NCBI RefSeq assembly: GCF_018476525.1
Contig: NZ_JAHCST010000016.1
Location: 1 to 64,000 of the forward strand
Reading direction: 5' to 3'
From: Acrocarpospora catenulata
Lineage (GTDB): Bacteria; Actinomycetota; Actinomycetes; Streptosporangiales; Streptosporangiaceae
Length of the DNA stretch: 64,000 bases
Shown piece by piece: positions 16,797 through 26,255 of this stretch. The notes beneath the pieces were generated by a model. The model worked only from the letters and a program-made list of their open reading frames with translations. It was not told the origin of the DNA and made no database searches. The position numbers and the translations under genes were made by a program. Numbering within the stretch: the stretch's first letter is position 1; the number at the start of each line of letters is the position of its first letter.

Positions 16797-17951
16797 ATGA
16801 GGGTGCTGGTATGTGGTGCCAGCATGGCCGGCCTCTCGGCCGCCTACTGGTTCTCTCACCACGGCGCGGACGTCACGGTAGTGGAGATGTGCGACGGGCT
16901 CCGGCGCGGCGGCGCGCCGATCGACATCCGAGGTGAGGCCCTGGGCACCGCCGACCGGATGGGCATCCTGGACGCCGCGCGCCGGGAAAGGGTCGTGCCG
17001 GCGGACCCCGGCACGGTGCTCGACGCGGACGGACTGCCTGTCGCGACCATCGACCTCACCTGGTTTGCGAACGAGACCGCCGATGACGTCGAGATCACAC
17101 GTGACCGGCTCAACGACCTGCTCTTCGCGGCCGCGCAACCGCGGGCCGACTTCCGCTTCGGCGTGTCGATCGCACAGCTGGCCAACGAAGACACTGTCGA
17201 AGACGCGGGCAAAGACGCCGTCCAGGTGCGGTTCACCGACCGGCGTCAGGAGACCTTCGACCTGGTCGTCGGCGCGGATGGCCTGCACTCGGCGACTCGG
17301 CGGATGGCGTTCGGCGCCGAGTCCGACTTCCTGGTGCACCAGGGTTTCTACGTGGCGCTGGCCAACCTCGGCCAGCACGAACCCTGGCACCAGGCCATGT
17401 TCAGTGTCCCGGGCCTCATGGCGGCGGTGCGTGACGTCGGCGATGGGCCGCTTGCCTACATTCTGGTGCGCAGCGACGAGATCGACTACGACTACCGCGA
17501 CCTGGACCGGCAGCGCCGTATCGTGATCGACTTCCTTGAGCGCGGTGACGCCTGGGAGCTGCCGCGGCTGCGCAGCGCGTTCGCCGACGAGCGGATCACA
17601 GGCTTCTATTTCGACTCGCTGGCGCAGATCCGCATGCCGCGGTGGGCCCGCGGGCGGGTCGCGGTGATCGGCGACGCGGCGCATTGCGCGTCATTGCTGT
17701 CCGGCATGGGCACCAGCCTCGCCATGACCGCCGCGGAGTATCTGGCCGACGAGGTCGCCCGCACTCCAGGGAGCCTTCCTGCGGCGTACGAACGGTATGA
17801 GGAGCGGCAGCGCCCCCTCGTCGACAAGGCGCAGGCGAGCATCGCCCAGCACGGCGCGATGATGGTGCCCGGCTCCCAGGCGGAGCTGGAGCAGCGAAAC
17901 GAACTACTGCGCCAGCTCGCCGCACGTCACGCGTCGTCCACGTCTCAGTAG
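16797..17951 (+). CDS. FAD-dependent aromatic-type monooxygenase
   Basis: The 384-residue protein belongs to the p-hydroxybenzoate-hydroxylase/TetX-like flavin monooxygenases: VLVCGASMAGLSAAYWF for the FAD dinucleotide site, VVGADGLHSATRRM for the DG motif (about residues 160-172), and VAVIGDAAHCASLLSGMGTS for the GD motif (about residues 285-304). It uses NAD(P)H and oxygen to hydroxylate a small substrate, which is not identifiable. The ATG at 16797 is chosen because GAGGAG lies eight bases upstream. It stands just upstream of the ABC importer and may belong to the same regulon. Confidence 0.88.
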   Translation: MRVLVCGASMAGLSAAYWFSHHGADVTVVEMCDGLRRGGAPIDIRGEALGTADRMGILDAARRERVVPADPGTVLDADGLPVATIDLTWFANETADDVEITRDRLNDLLFAAAQPRADFRFGVSIAQLANEDTVEDAGKDAVQVRFTDRRQETFDLVVGADGLHSATRRMAFGAESDFLVHQGFYVALANLGQHEPWHQAMFSVPGLMAAVRDVGDGPLAYILVRSDEIDYDYRDLDRQRRIVIDFLERGDAWELPRLRSAFADERITGFYFDSLAQIRMPRWARGRVAVIGDAAHCASLLSGMGTSLAMTAAEYLADEVARTPGSLPAAYERYEERQRPLVDKAQASIAQHGAMMVPGSQAELEQRNELLRQLAARHASSTSQ

Positions 17952-18026
17952 CACACACCACTGCCGGGCATGTCCCCATGTCGACCCACTTAACAGAAAT
18001 GTAATGACCGATATACGGACAAGAAG

Positions 18027-18036
18027 TTGGATGCAA
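18027..18036. promoter_or_regulatory. TTGGATGCAA box upstream of the ABC importer operon
   Basis: This is an exact complement of TTGCATCCAA, 43 bases upstream of the binding-protein ATG, next to an AT-rich stretch that could hold the promoter. The same word occurs before the GntR gene and before the acyl-CoA ligase gene. Confidence 0.6.
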
Positions 18037-18079
18037 GATATGTTCTCTCGCATCCGAACTCTTCGTCCAGGGCGGGAAC

Positions 18080-19696
18080 ATGAGAACAAGAGACGGAAGC
18101 ATCCGTCGCGGACGCGTTGGCATCGGGATGATCACGGCGTTGGTGCTCCTCACCACCGCGTGCGCCGGCGGCGGCACCGGCGCCTCGTCCGGGCCCCTGA
18201 CATCGGTGAACATGCTCACGACGGTCCTGCCGCCCGTCCTCGACCCACGACAATCGAGCAGCCTCGCGAGCGGTTCGCTCCTCATCGCCTTGGAGCCGCT
18301 GGTCCGATATGACAACGGCGGGTTCAAGCCCCTGCTGGCCTCGGCCATCGATGCTCCTGACCCGACGACCTACGTCCTCACGATCCGCGACGGAATCAAG
18401 TTCTGGGATGGATCGCCGTTCACCGCCGAAGACGCCGCGTTCTCCATCGGGCTGCACACCGGCGCCGACTCGGAGTCGATCAACGCCGCCCTGTTCGCTC
18501 AGGTGAAGTCGGTCGAGGTCACCGGGGACGACAAGGTCACTGTCTCGCTCAGCGCGCCCGCCCCGCAGTTCACCGCGGGCCTCGCCCAGATCGGGATGGT
18601 CTCGAAGGCGTTCTACGACAAGAACGGCAAGGGAGTCGGCACCCAGGACGTGCTCAACCTGGGCACCGGTCCGTATGAGTTCGCGACCTTCACCCCCACC
18701 CGCGAAGTCACGCTCAAAGCCAACCCCGGTTACTGGGGACAGGATGGGCCGGCGGTTCAGACCCTCAAGCTCGGAGTGATCGGCGACGACGCGGCCCGCA
18801 TGAACGCGCTGCAGTCCGGCGAGTACGACGGCATGCTCGGCGTCCCCCTGCCGCAGGTCGCCTCCATCGGCCGTCTGCCCGGCATGCGGATGGCGGACAG
18901 CGCCGATCTGTCGGTGTACAAGTTCAACCTCAACGTCGAGACGAAGCCGTGGGATGACATCCGCCTGCGGCGCGCTTTCCAGCTGGCCGTCAACCGCGAG
19001 GCGATCCTCCAGGGAGCGCTCGGCGGCAACGCGGAACTCGCCCCGACCATCGTCCCCGCACCGGTGATGGCGGGCCTGTCCGGCGAGGAGGCGATGCGGG
19101 CCGCCTACACCAAGCTCGGCGCCGACATCGTCTTCGACCTCGACGCCGCGCGACGCGAGATGGCGCAGTCCTCGTCCCCTGACGGGGTGTCCGCCGAGGT
19201 ACTGGTCACCGGCAGCGACCCCACCCTCGCGCTCATCGTCCAGACGGCCGCTCAGGACCTCGCCAAAATCGGAATCAAGCTCACCGTGCGTGAGGTCGAT
19301 GACCAGACGTACTACAGCGCGGTCTACTTCGGTCACAAGACCGAAGGAGTCTCGATCGACATGTTCAGCGGCAGCGCTCCCGACGCGTCCAATCTGCCGC
19401 TGTATGTCATCAGCGGCGCCAACGCTGTGACCACCGGAGGGTCCGGGACCAATATCTCCGACTACGTCAACCCCGAGGTCGACGCCCTGCTGGACGACAG
19501 CCAGAAACTCGCCGTCGACGACCCGCGGCGCGGCGCGAAGCTGATCGAGGCTCTCACGCTCGCGCAGGCCGACGTGCCATACGTGCCGATCGCGTTCCCC
19601 AAGGTCTTCATCGCCGGCCGGGAGGGCCTCGACACCACGTCCCTGGACACCTTCTGGTGGATGACGCAATGGCCTCAGGCCCTGGTAAAGGCGTGA
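18080..19696 (+). CDS. Family 5 (dipeptide-type) ABC substrate-binding lipoprotein
   Basis: The 538-residue protein has an N-terminal signal with lipobox LLTTAC at about residues 23-28, so it should be lipid-anchored outside the membrane. The body matches family 5 binding proteins: LEPLVRYDNGGFKPLLA, IRDGIKFWDGSPFTAEDAAFSI, GTGPYEFATFTP and IRLRRAFQLAVNREAI. Such proteins bind peptides, nickel, or larger amphiphilic compounds. The GGT and hydrolase genes that follow hint at a peptide-like or gamma-glutamyl ligand. It leads a six-gene plus-strand run with overlapping stops and starts. Confidence 0.93.
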   Translation: MRTRDGSIRRGRVGIGMITALVLLTTACAGGGTGASSGPLTSVNMLTTVLPPVLDPRQSSSLASGSLLIALEPLVRYDNGGFKPLLASAIDAPDPTTYVLTIRDGIKFWDGSPFTAEDAAFSIGLHTGADSESINAALFAQVKSVEVTGDDKVTVSLSAPAPQFTAGLAQIGMVSKAFYDKNGKGVGTQDVLNLGTGPYEFATFTPTREVTLKANPGYWGQDGPAVQTLKLGVIGDDAARMNALQSGEYDGMLGVPLPQVASIGRLPGMRMADSADLSVYKFNLNVETKPWDDIRLRRAFQLAVNREAILQGALGGNAELAPTIVPAPVMAGLSGEEAMRAAYTKLGADIVFDLDAARREMAQSSSPDGVSAEVLVTGSDPTLALIVQTAAQDLAKIGIKLTVREVDDQTYYSAVYFGHKTEGVSIDMFSGSAPDASNLPLYVISGANAVTTGGSGTNISDYVNPEVDALLDDSQKLAVDDPRRGAKLIEALTLAQADVPYVPIAFPKVFIAGREGLDTTSLDTFWWMTQWPQALVKA

Positions 19697-20688
19697 GCCG
19701 AACCGCCCGCGGAAGCGCCGGGCCGAACCCGGCCGGCCCGGCGCTCCGATTCCTCGTCGGCCGTCTCCTCGGCGGGGCGGCGGTTCTCCTGGTCGTCTCG
19801 TTCGCGCTCTTCGCGCTGATCTACGCCGCGCCGGGCGGTGCCGAGCAGGCGCTGGCGGGGCCGTACGCGTCGGCCGAGCAGCGGCAGGCGATCCGCGAGA
19901 CCTATCACCTCGACGACCCCCTGCTGACGCAGTACGGGCACTACCTGCGGTCGCTGGCGACCCTCGACTTCGGCGCCTCATTCCTCATGCGCGAGCCGGT
20001 CACCGTCTCCCTGGCGCGGGCCGCCATGGTCACGCTGCCCCTCCTGCTGAGCGCCTGGGGGCTGGCCATGATCGGAGGAATCGCCCTCGGCCTACTGGCG
20101 GCCACCCGCCGGGGCGGCGCCGTCGACCGCTGGGTGAGCAGCACCGTCGTGGTCGCCGCCAGCACCCCGATGTTCGCCACCGCGATCCTGCTCACCTGGC
20201 TGTTCGGTGTGAAGCTCGGCTGGCTCCCGACCGTGGGCAGCGGACAGGGCGGGATCGACACCCTCCGCCATCTCGTCCTGCCCGCGGTGGCGATGGGCAC
20301 CGTGCTCCTGGCCTCGGCGACGCGCGTCACGCGGTCGGCGGTCATGGACGTGCTCGACTCCGACCACGTGACCTTCGCCCGGTCCCGGGGCATCAGTTCC
20401 CGGCGCATCCTGGGCAACGACGTCCTGCGCAACGCCGCCGTCCCCATTGTGACCCAGGCCGGTGGGCTGCTGATCGCGCTCACCGGCGGCTTGGTGGTGG
20501 TCGAGTCCGTCTTCGCCTTCGACGGCATCGGCTCCCTCCTCACCCAGGCCATCGGCGCCCGGGACGTTCCCGTGATCCAGGCGGTCACGCTCGCCCTCGC
20601 GGCTGCCATCGTCCTCATCAACCTCGCGGTCGACCTCGCCATCTTCGGGCTCGACCCGCGCGTTCGAAGGGGGAGAGGCCGTGGCTGA
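19693..20688 (+). CDS. ABC importer permease, DppB type
   Basis: The 331-residue protein has six hydrophobic helices and the DppB/OppB features: N-terminal FLVGRLLGGAAVLLVV, the periplasmic motif DDPLLTQYGHYLRSLATLDFGASF, and the cytoplasmic EAA-type loop FARSRGISSRRILGNDVLRNA. The GTG at 19693 is chosen because it overlaps the previous stop as GTGA with AAAGG before it; an ATG 36 bases upstream is less likely. It pairs with the next permease. Confidence 0.92.
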   Translation: MSRTARGSAGPNPAGPALRFLVGRLLGGAAVLLVVSFALFALIYAAPGGAEQALAGPYASAEQRQAIRETYHLDDPLLTQYGHYLRSLATLDFGASFLMREPVTVSLARAAMVTLPLLLSAWGLAMIGGIALGLLAATRRGGAVDRWVSSTVVVAASTPMFATAILLTWLFGVKLGWLPTVGSGQGGIDTLRHLVLPAVAMGTVLLASATRVTRSAVMDVLDSDHVTFARSRGISSRRILGNDVLRNAAVPIVTQAGGLLIALTGGLVVVESVFAFDGIGSLLTQAIGARDVPVIQAVTLALAAAIVLINLAVDLAIFGLDPRVRRGRGRG

Positions 20689-21550
20689 CCGGCCTGTCAC
20701 ACTGTCGCGCCATACCTGGCGGACGCTCCGGGCGCGCCGCCGGCAGACTCCGCTGCTGGTGGTCGCCGCCTCGTGCGTCCTGGTGGCGGCGGCGGTCCTG
20801 ATGATCTTCCCAGGTGTCGCGCCGCACGATCCCGACCTCATCGACGGCGCCGTCGCGTTCCAGAGCCCGGGCTCGCAGTACTGGCTCGGCACCGACAACC
20901 TCGGCCGAGACGTCTTCTCCCGGATCGTGGCCGGTACGCGTACAGGGCTGCTGGGCCCGTTGATCCTGGCAATCGGCACCACACTCCTCGCGACCCTCGT
21001 CGCGGTGGTCGCCGGATACCTCGGCGGTCATGTCGACGCGCTGACCGGACGGGTCATCGACGTTCTGTACGCGGTCCCGCCCATGGTGGTGGCGATCGTG
21101 GTCGTCGGCATCACCGGCGGCGGCTGGTGGATCGCCCTCGCGGTCCTGCTGGTCTTCGGTCTGCCGATCAACATCCGGCTGCTGCGGTCCGCGGTGATCG
21201 TCAGGGCACGGCTGCCCTACATCGAGGCCGCCCGCACCTCGGGCTTCTCCGGCACTCGGATCATGGTCTTCCACCTTCTCCCCACTATCGCGGCGTTCCT
21301 GGTGGCCGTCTTCTTCCTGACATTCACCTACGGGATCGTCGACCTGTCGGCCCTGTCCTTCCTCGGCCTGGGAGTTCCGCCCGGAGCCTCCGACTGGGGC
21401 CGCATGATCGCGGAGAACCGGGCTTACCTGTTCCAGAACGCCTGGGCCACCATCGGCCCGACCATCGCGGTCGTGCTTGTCGCGGTCTCCGCCAACGTCG
21501 TCGGCGACTGGATCTACTCCCGCTATGAGTCCCGCGGAAGGACCCGATGA
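20681..21550 (+). CDS. ABC importer permease, DppC type
   Basis: The 289-residue protein shows the DppC pattern: an N-terminal helix, GSQYWLGTDNLGRDVFSRIVAGTR, and the EAA loop IEAARTSGFSGTRIMVFHLLP, with six helices in all. The GTG start follows AGGGGGAGAGG and overlaps the preceding gene by eight bases. It completes the membrane channel of a dipeptide-type importer. Confidence 0.92.
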   Translation: MADRPVTLSRHTWRTLRARRRQTPLLVVAASCVLVAAAVLMIFPGVAPHDPDLIDGAVAFQSPGSQYWLGTDNLGRDVFSRIVAGTRTGLLGPLILAIGTTLLATLVAVVAGYLGGHVDALTGRVIDVLYAVPPMVVAIVVVGITGGGWWIALAVLLVFGLPINIRLLRSAVIVRARLPYIEAARTSGFSGTRIMVFHLLPTIAAFLVAVFFLTFTYGIVDLSALSFLGLGVPPGASDWGRMIAENRAYLFQNAWATIGPTIAVVLVAVSANVVGDWIYSRYESRGRTR

Positions 21551-23340
21551 GCACTGACGCAGTTCCCTCTCAGCCGGCGCCTCCCGCCCTCGCCGTCAGC
21601 GGCCTGACCGTCCGCTGCCCGGGCGCGGACGGGATGGTGCCGATCGCCGAGGAGATCTTCCTGACCATCGCGCCCGGCGAGGCGGTCGCCGTGGTCGGCG
21701 AGTCAGGCAGCGGCAAGTCCGTGACCGCCCGCGCCATCCTCAACCTGCTCCCGCACGGCCTGGAGAGCGAAGGCACCGTCGAGTTCGCCGGCGAGAGCGC
21801 CGGACGCCGGCCCCGCGGACGTCGCGGCGCACGGATCGCGATGGTCATGCAGGACCCGTTCACCACCTTGAATCCGCTGCACCGCATCCGCGACATCGTG
21901 TGCGAGACCCTCCGTACCCCCGACGGCAAGAGGCTCGGCCGACGCGAGCGACGCCGGGAGGCGGTGCGCCGTCTCGCCGAGGTCGGCATCGCTGACCCGG
22001 CCGTCGCCGACGCTTACCCGTTCGAGCTGTCCGGCGGCATGCGGCAACGCGTCGGCATCGCGGCGGCGATCGCCGAGGAACCGCTGGTGCTGATCGCCGA
22101 CGAGCCGACCACAGCGCTCGACCAGACCACCCAGAGCGAGATCCTCGCCCTGCTCGACCGGCTACGCGAGACGCGTCGCATGGCGCTGCTGCTTATCACC
22201 CACGACCTGCGAGTCGCGGCGGGCGTCTGCGGCCGGGTGTACGTAATGTACGCCGGCCAGGTGATCGAGGAACTGCCGGCGGACCGGCTACTCACCGCTG
22301 CGCGACACCCCTACACCGCCCGGCTGGCCGCCGCCGACCCGCCGCTGGACCGCCGGCTTCAGGCGTTGCCGCCGATCCCCGGATCGGTGCCCGCGCCCGG
22401 CGGCCGGCCGCACGGGTGCCGCTTCGCGCCCAGGTGCGGATGGGCCACCTCGGCGTGCACGAGCGATCCGGTCACGCTGTCCGACCTGGGCACCGGCCAC
22501 CAGGTCCGCTGCGCTCGCGTGGGCGAGAGCCTCGATCTCACCCACACCCGGGACCTGGCCGAGGTCACGCCGGGGCCGGCGCCTACCGGCGAACCGATCA
22601 TCGTCCTGCGCGAAGTGACGAAGCGATACGGCCACAAGCTCGCGGTCGACGGGGTCGATTTCGAGGTCCACGCCGGCGAGAGCGTCGGCATCGTCGGTGA
22701 GTCAGGGTCGGGGAAGACGAGCGTGGCCCGGATGATGGTGGGCCTGGAGCCGGTGACGTCGGGATCGCTGGAGGTACGCGGCATCGACGTCACCTCCTCG
22801 AAGGTAGGACGCGACGGGTGGGCGACCGTGCGGTCCACCGTGCAGATGGCCTTCCAGGACCCGTCCTCGACGTTGAACCCCGCGCGCACCGTCGGCGGCA
22901 CGATCACCGAGACGCTCCGGCTCACTGATGTGCCGGACCGGAAGGCCCGCGCCGCCGAGCTTCTGCAGATGGTCGGCCTCGACGCCGGATACGCGAATCT
23001 GCGCCCGAAACAGCTGTCCGGAGGTGAGCGCCAGCGAGTCGCGATCGCTCGGGCGCTCGCCCGCGACCCACGTGTGCTGCTGTGCGACGAGGTGGTCTCC
23101 GCCCTCGACGTGTCCGTCCAGGCGCACGTGCTCAACCTCCTCAACGATCTGCGACGCACCCTGGGGATCTCGCTCGTGTTCATCACCCACGACCTCGCCG
23201 TCGTACGCCAGATCGCGGACCGGGTCTACGTCATGAAGTCCGGCAAGGTCGTGGAGCACGGACTCGCCGGCGACGTCCTTTCCCGCCCGAGGCACCCGTA
23301 CACCCAATCGCTCATCGCGTCGATCCCCGCCCACGCCTGA
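21547..23340 (+). CDS. Fused DppD-DppF type ABC ATPase
   Basis: The 597-residue protein joins two nucleotide-binding domains. The first has Walker A GESGSGKS at 51-58 and signature LSGGMRQR near 161. The second has GESGSGKT at 384-391 and LSGGERQR near 490. Between them lies the oligopeptide-transporter C-terminal motif with cysteines (HGCRFAPRCGWATSAC), which normally follows a DppD domain. The ATG overlaps the permease stop as ATGA. It powers uptake by the preceding permeases. Confidence 0.93.
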   Translation: MSTDAVPSQPAPPALAVSGLTVRCPGADGMVPIAEEIFLTIAPGEAVAVVGESGSGKSVTARAILNLLPHGLESEGTVEFAGESAGRRPRGRRGARIAMVMQDPFTTLNPLHRIRDIVCETLRTPDGKRLGRRERRREAVRRLAEVGIADPAVADAYPFELSGGMRQRVGIAAAIAEEPLVLIADEPTTALDQTTQSEILALLDRLRETRRMALLLITHDLRVAAGVCGRVYVMYAGQVIEELPADRLLTAARHPYTARLAAADPPLDRRLQALPPIPGSVPAPGGRPHGCRFAPRCGWATSACTSDPVTLSDLGTGHQVRCARVGESLDLTHTRDLAEVTPGPAPTGEPIIVLREVTKRYGHKLAVDGVDFEVHAGESVGIVGESGSGKTSVARMMVGLEPVTSGSLEVRGIDVTSSKVGRDGWATVRSTVQMAFQDPSSTLNPARTVGGTITETLRLTDVPDRKARAAELLQMVGLDAGYANLRPKQLSGGERQRVAIARALARDPRVLLCDEVVSALDVSVQAHVLNLLNDLRRTLGISLVFITHDLAVVRQIADRVYVMKSGKVVEHGLAGDVLSRPRHPYTQSLIASIPAHA

Positions 23341-23379
23341 CCGGCGGAGAGCGTTCTCCACCGTCACAGAAAGGATGTC

Positions 23380-24342
23380 GTGAAGCCCATCCAGTTCAGC
23401 GCCGCACTCCCCGAGGTCGACGTGATCCCCTACACCGTCGTCGATCCGCGGCTGGTCGAACCCGTCGCGGTCCAGGTGCTCGACGGCGCCACCTCCTACC
23501 TGAACGTCGCGATCGGCATGCACAGCGGGTGGCGACCGCTGCGCGTCGACGTCCACCAGCCCGCCGGCGGTGACGGGCCTTTCCCCGTCGTCGTCTACGC
23601 CCACGGCGGCGCCTTCGTCGGCGGCGTCAAGGAGATGGGCCCCTGGGGCAGCCTCCCGAGCCGCGGCATTGCCGTCGTCTCCGTCGAATACCGCCTCGCC
23701 GGCGAGGCCCGCTATCCCGAAACGGTCGAAGACATCGTCACCGCCGTCCGATGGGTGCGCGCGCACGCCGGCGCCTTCCGCCTCGACCCCGAGCGGGTCG
23801 CGGGATGGGGGAGCTCGGCCGGCGGCTACCTCATGGGCAGAGCCGCCGTCGGCGCGGGCGACACCGGCGGGCGCCGGATCCCAGAGCTCGCCGGATACAG
23901 CGCCGAACTCGATGCCGTCGTGCTCCATTACGCGGCCAGCGACCTGAGCGACATCGTCGCCCTCGCCAAGTCAGACCCGGCGCTGAAGGACCGGGTCGGT
24001 CCGGGCATCGATCTCATCTACGGTCGCGACCTCCACGCCGACGACCTGCCCGCCATCATCGAGCACGGCTCCGTGCTGCGCGCCGTCGCCACCGCGGCAC
24101 GACTGCCCGCCTTTCTGCTGGCACACGGCGATGCCGACCGGACCGTCCCAGTGGAGCAGAGCATCCAGCTGCGCGACGCGGTCCGAGCGCGCGGCGGCTA
24201 CTGCGGGCTCACCATCGTGCCCGGCCAGGACCACGCCACCGCCGTGTTCGCGGAGCCGGAGATCGTCGAGCCCACGATCGAGTTCCTTTTCGCCGCCTGG
24301 GCGGGGCAGCTGCCCCCGGCGACCGATGGGGTGCGGTCGTGA
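23380..24342 (+). CDS. Alpha/beta hydrolase of the HSL/carboxylesterase group
   Basis: The 320-residue protein has the oxyanion motif YAHGGAFVGG (about residues 73-82), the nucleophile elbow GWGSSAGGYL (about 146-155), an acid in HGDADRTVP (about 249-257) and a histidine in GQDHATAVF (about 284-292). It should hydrolyse an ester or amide. The start is GTG after GAAAGGATGTC. It overlaps the next gene by GTGA, linking it to the GGT-like enzyme and the importer. The substrate is probably the imported compound or a product of it. Confidence 0.88.
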   Translation: MKPIQFSAALPEVDVIPYTVVDPRLVEPVAVQVLDGATSYLNVAIGMHSGWRPLRVDVHQPAGGDGPFPVVVYAHGGAFVGGVKEMGPWGSLPSRGIAVVSVEYRLAGEARYPETVEDIVTAVRWVRAHAGAFRLDPERVAGWGSSAGGYLMGRAAVGAGDTGGRRIPELAGYSAELDAVVLHYAASDLSDIVALAKSDPALKDRVGPGIDLIYGRDLHADDLPAIIEHGSVLRAVATAARLPAFLLAHGDADRTVPVEQSIQLRDAVRARGGYCGLTIVPGQDHATAVFAEPEIVEPTIEFLFAAWAGQLPPATDGVRS

Positions 24343-26162
24343 GCGACAACGTCACTTTCCGCGCGCCCACGTTCCTGGCGCGTCCCGCGATCACCGGATC
24401 GTTCGGTGTCTGTGCCTCCACCCACTGGATCGCGTCGTCGGTGGCGCAGTCCGTCCTGGAACGTGGGGGCAACGCCTTCGACGCCGCCATGGCCGCCGCT
24501 TTCGTCCTGCACGTCGTCGAGCCCCACCTCAACGGGCCGGGCGGTGACCTGGTGGCGCTGATCGCACCCGCCGGCGGACCCGTCGAAGTCTTGTGCGGGC
24601 AAGGACCGGCTCCGGCCGGCGCGTCCATCGCCCGCTTCCGGTCCGAAGGGCTGGCGTCGGTGCCCGGTGCGGGAGCTCTCGCCGCCGCGGTGCCGGGTGC
24701 GGTGGACGCCTGGCTGCTGTTGCTGCGGGAGCACGGCAGTTGGGAGCTGGAGGAGATTCTGTCCTATGCGATCCATTACGCGGAGGCCGGGCATCCGGTC
24801 CTGGCGAGCACGTGCGCGGTGATCGATCAGGTGGGCGACCTGTTCGCGACGCACTGGCCCACATCCGCGCACCTCTGGCTTCGCGACGGCGCGGCGCCGT
24901 CCCCCGGAGACCTGATCACCAGCCCCGCCTACGCGCGCACGCTTCGCCGGCTGCTGGCCGAGAGCGCGGGTGCCCCCGATCGGCGCGCGCGGATCGACGC
25001 GGCCCGGACGGTATGGGGGCAGGGGTTCGTCGCTGCGGCCATCGAGCGGTTCGTCGCCGAGTTCCCGCACCGCCATGCCACCGGCGGGGACCACCACGGC
25101 GTCCTCACCGCCGCCGACATGGCAGCGTACGCCGCACATTTCGAGCCTGCCCTATCGGTCGAGTTCCGCGGGCACCGCGTGCACAAGGCCGGCCCCTGGA
25201 CCCAGGGGCCGGTGCTGCTGCAAGCTCTCATGATCCTCGACGGGTTCGAAGACGGCGAACTCGATCTCGATACCGCACCGGGCATCCATCGAGTCGTCGA
25301 GGCGCTGAAGCTGGCGATGGCCGACCGGGACGCTTACTACGGCGACGGGCTCGACCCCGAGGCACTCGCCATCCTGGTATCGGCGGACTACGCCAAACAG
25401 CGGCGTGAACTGATCGGGCCGCGCGGTTCCTGGGAGCTGCGACCGGGATCCTTCGCCGGGCTGCCTCGGCCCTATCGCCCGGTCGTGGCCGCCTCGGCCG
25501 GCACCTCGGCCGACCTCGCGGCGGGCACGCCATCCTTGGCGGTCGGCGAGCCGACCGTGCGGGTCAACGGCGAGACCCAAGGTGACACCTGCCACATCGA
25601 CGTCATCGACAGGTGGGGGAACGCGATCTCGGCGACACCCTCCGGCGGCTGGTTGCAGTCCTCGCCCGCGGTGCCCGAGCTGGGGTTCTGCCTCGGCACC
25701 CGGCTCCAGATGACCCATCTGGACCCGGCGAGCCCGTCGGCCCTGGCACCCGGCCGACGCCCGAGGACCACACTGACGCCCACCATCGTGACGACCGACA
25801 ACTCGGTTACCGCGCTCGGCAGTCCTGGCGGCGATCAACAGGACCAGTGGCAGCTGGTGTATCTGCTTCGCACCCTGGTCGGCCGGTTCGGCTCCCAGCA
25901 GGCGATCGAGGCGCCGATGTTCCACACCACGGGCTTCCCGAGCAGTTTCTGGCCGCGCACCTGGGAGCCGGGAGGCCTGGTCATCGAGGACCGCATCGGC
26001 CAGGCCGTGCTCGCGGACCTCGACGCCATGGGACACCTCGTCCGGCGCGCCGGAAACTGGGCGCTCGGCCGGCTCTCGTCGGTGCATCTCGAACGAGCCG
26101 AGAGACGCATCATCGGCGCGGCCAACCCGCGCGGCGCCCAAGGATACGCGGTCGGCCGATGA
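24339..26162 (+). CDS. Gamma-glutamyltransferase-family Ntn hydrolase, no export signal
   Basis: The 607-residue protein fits the gamma-glutamyltranspeptidase family: early motif ERGGNAFDAAMAAAFVLHVVEPHLNGPGGD, then GDTCHIDVIDRWGNAIS, where Thr417 would be the self-processing nucleophile leaving a small subunit of about 190 residues. Near the end NWALGRLSSVHL replaces the usual closing motif. No signal peptide is present, unlike classic periplasmic or secreted enzymes, so it probably works in the cytoplasm on imported gamma-glutamyl compounds, or acts as a related acylase. The GTG start overlaps the hydrolase stop as GTGA. Confidence 0.88.
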   Translation: MSDNVTFRAPTFLARPAITGSFGVCASTHWIASSVAQSVLERGGNAFDAAMAAAFVLHVVEPHLNGPGGDLVALIAPAGGPVEVLCGQGPAPAGASIARFRSEGLASVPGAGALAAAVPGAVDAWLLLLREHGSWELEEILSYAIHYAEAGHPVLASTCAVIDQVGDLFATHWPTSAHLWLRDGAAPSPGDLITSPAYARTLRRLLAESAGAPDRRARIDAARTVWGQGFVAAAIERFVAEFPHRHATGGDHHGVLTAADMAAYAAHFEPALSVEFRGHRVHKAGPWTQGPVLLQALMILDGFEDGELDLDTAPGIHRVVEALKLAMADRDAYYGDGLDPEALAILVSADYAKQRRELIGPRGSWELRPGSFAGLPRPYRPVVAASAGTSADLAAGTPSLAVGEPTVRVNGETQGDTCHIDVIDRWGNAISATPSGGWLQSSPAVPELGFCLGTRLQMTHLDPASPSALAPGRRPRTTLTPTIVTTDNSVTALGSPGGDQQDQWQLVYLLRTLVGRFGSQQAIEAPMFHTTGFPSSFWPRTWEPGGLVIEDRIGQAVLADLDAMGHLVRRAGNWALGRLSSVHLERAERRIIGAANPRGAQGYAVGR

Positions 26163-26174
26163 CGTGAACCGGGA

Positions 26175-26184
26175 TTGGATGCAA
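26175..26184. promoter_or_regulatory. TTGGATGCAA box upstream of the GntR gene
   Basis: The exact word lies 72 bases upstream of the regulator start and just before TAAACT at 26191-26196, a possible -10 box. The position fits autorepression by the GntR protein. Confidence 0.6.
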
Positions 26185-26255
26185 GTGCGGTAAACTCGTC
26201 ACCGGAACGACAGGGCGCGCCGACCTGGCCGTGGCAGGTGTGAGGAAGGCCTGAG

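Noticed and set aside
17990-19981. Minus-strand frame of 663 codons opposite the binding-protein gene
   Set aside because: The plus strand encodes a lipoprotein with full family 5 motifs; the minus frame has none.
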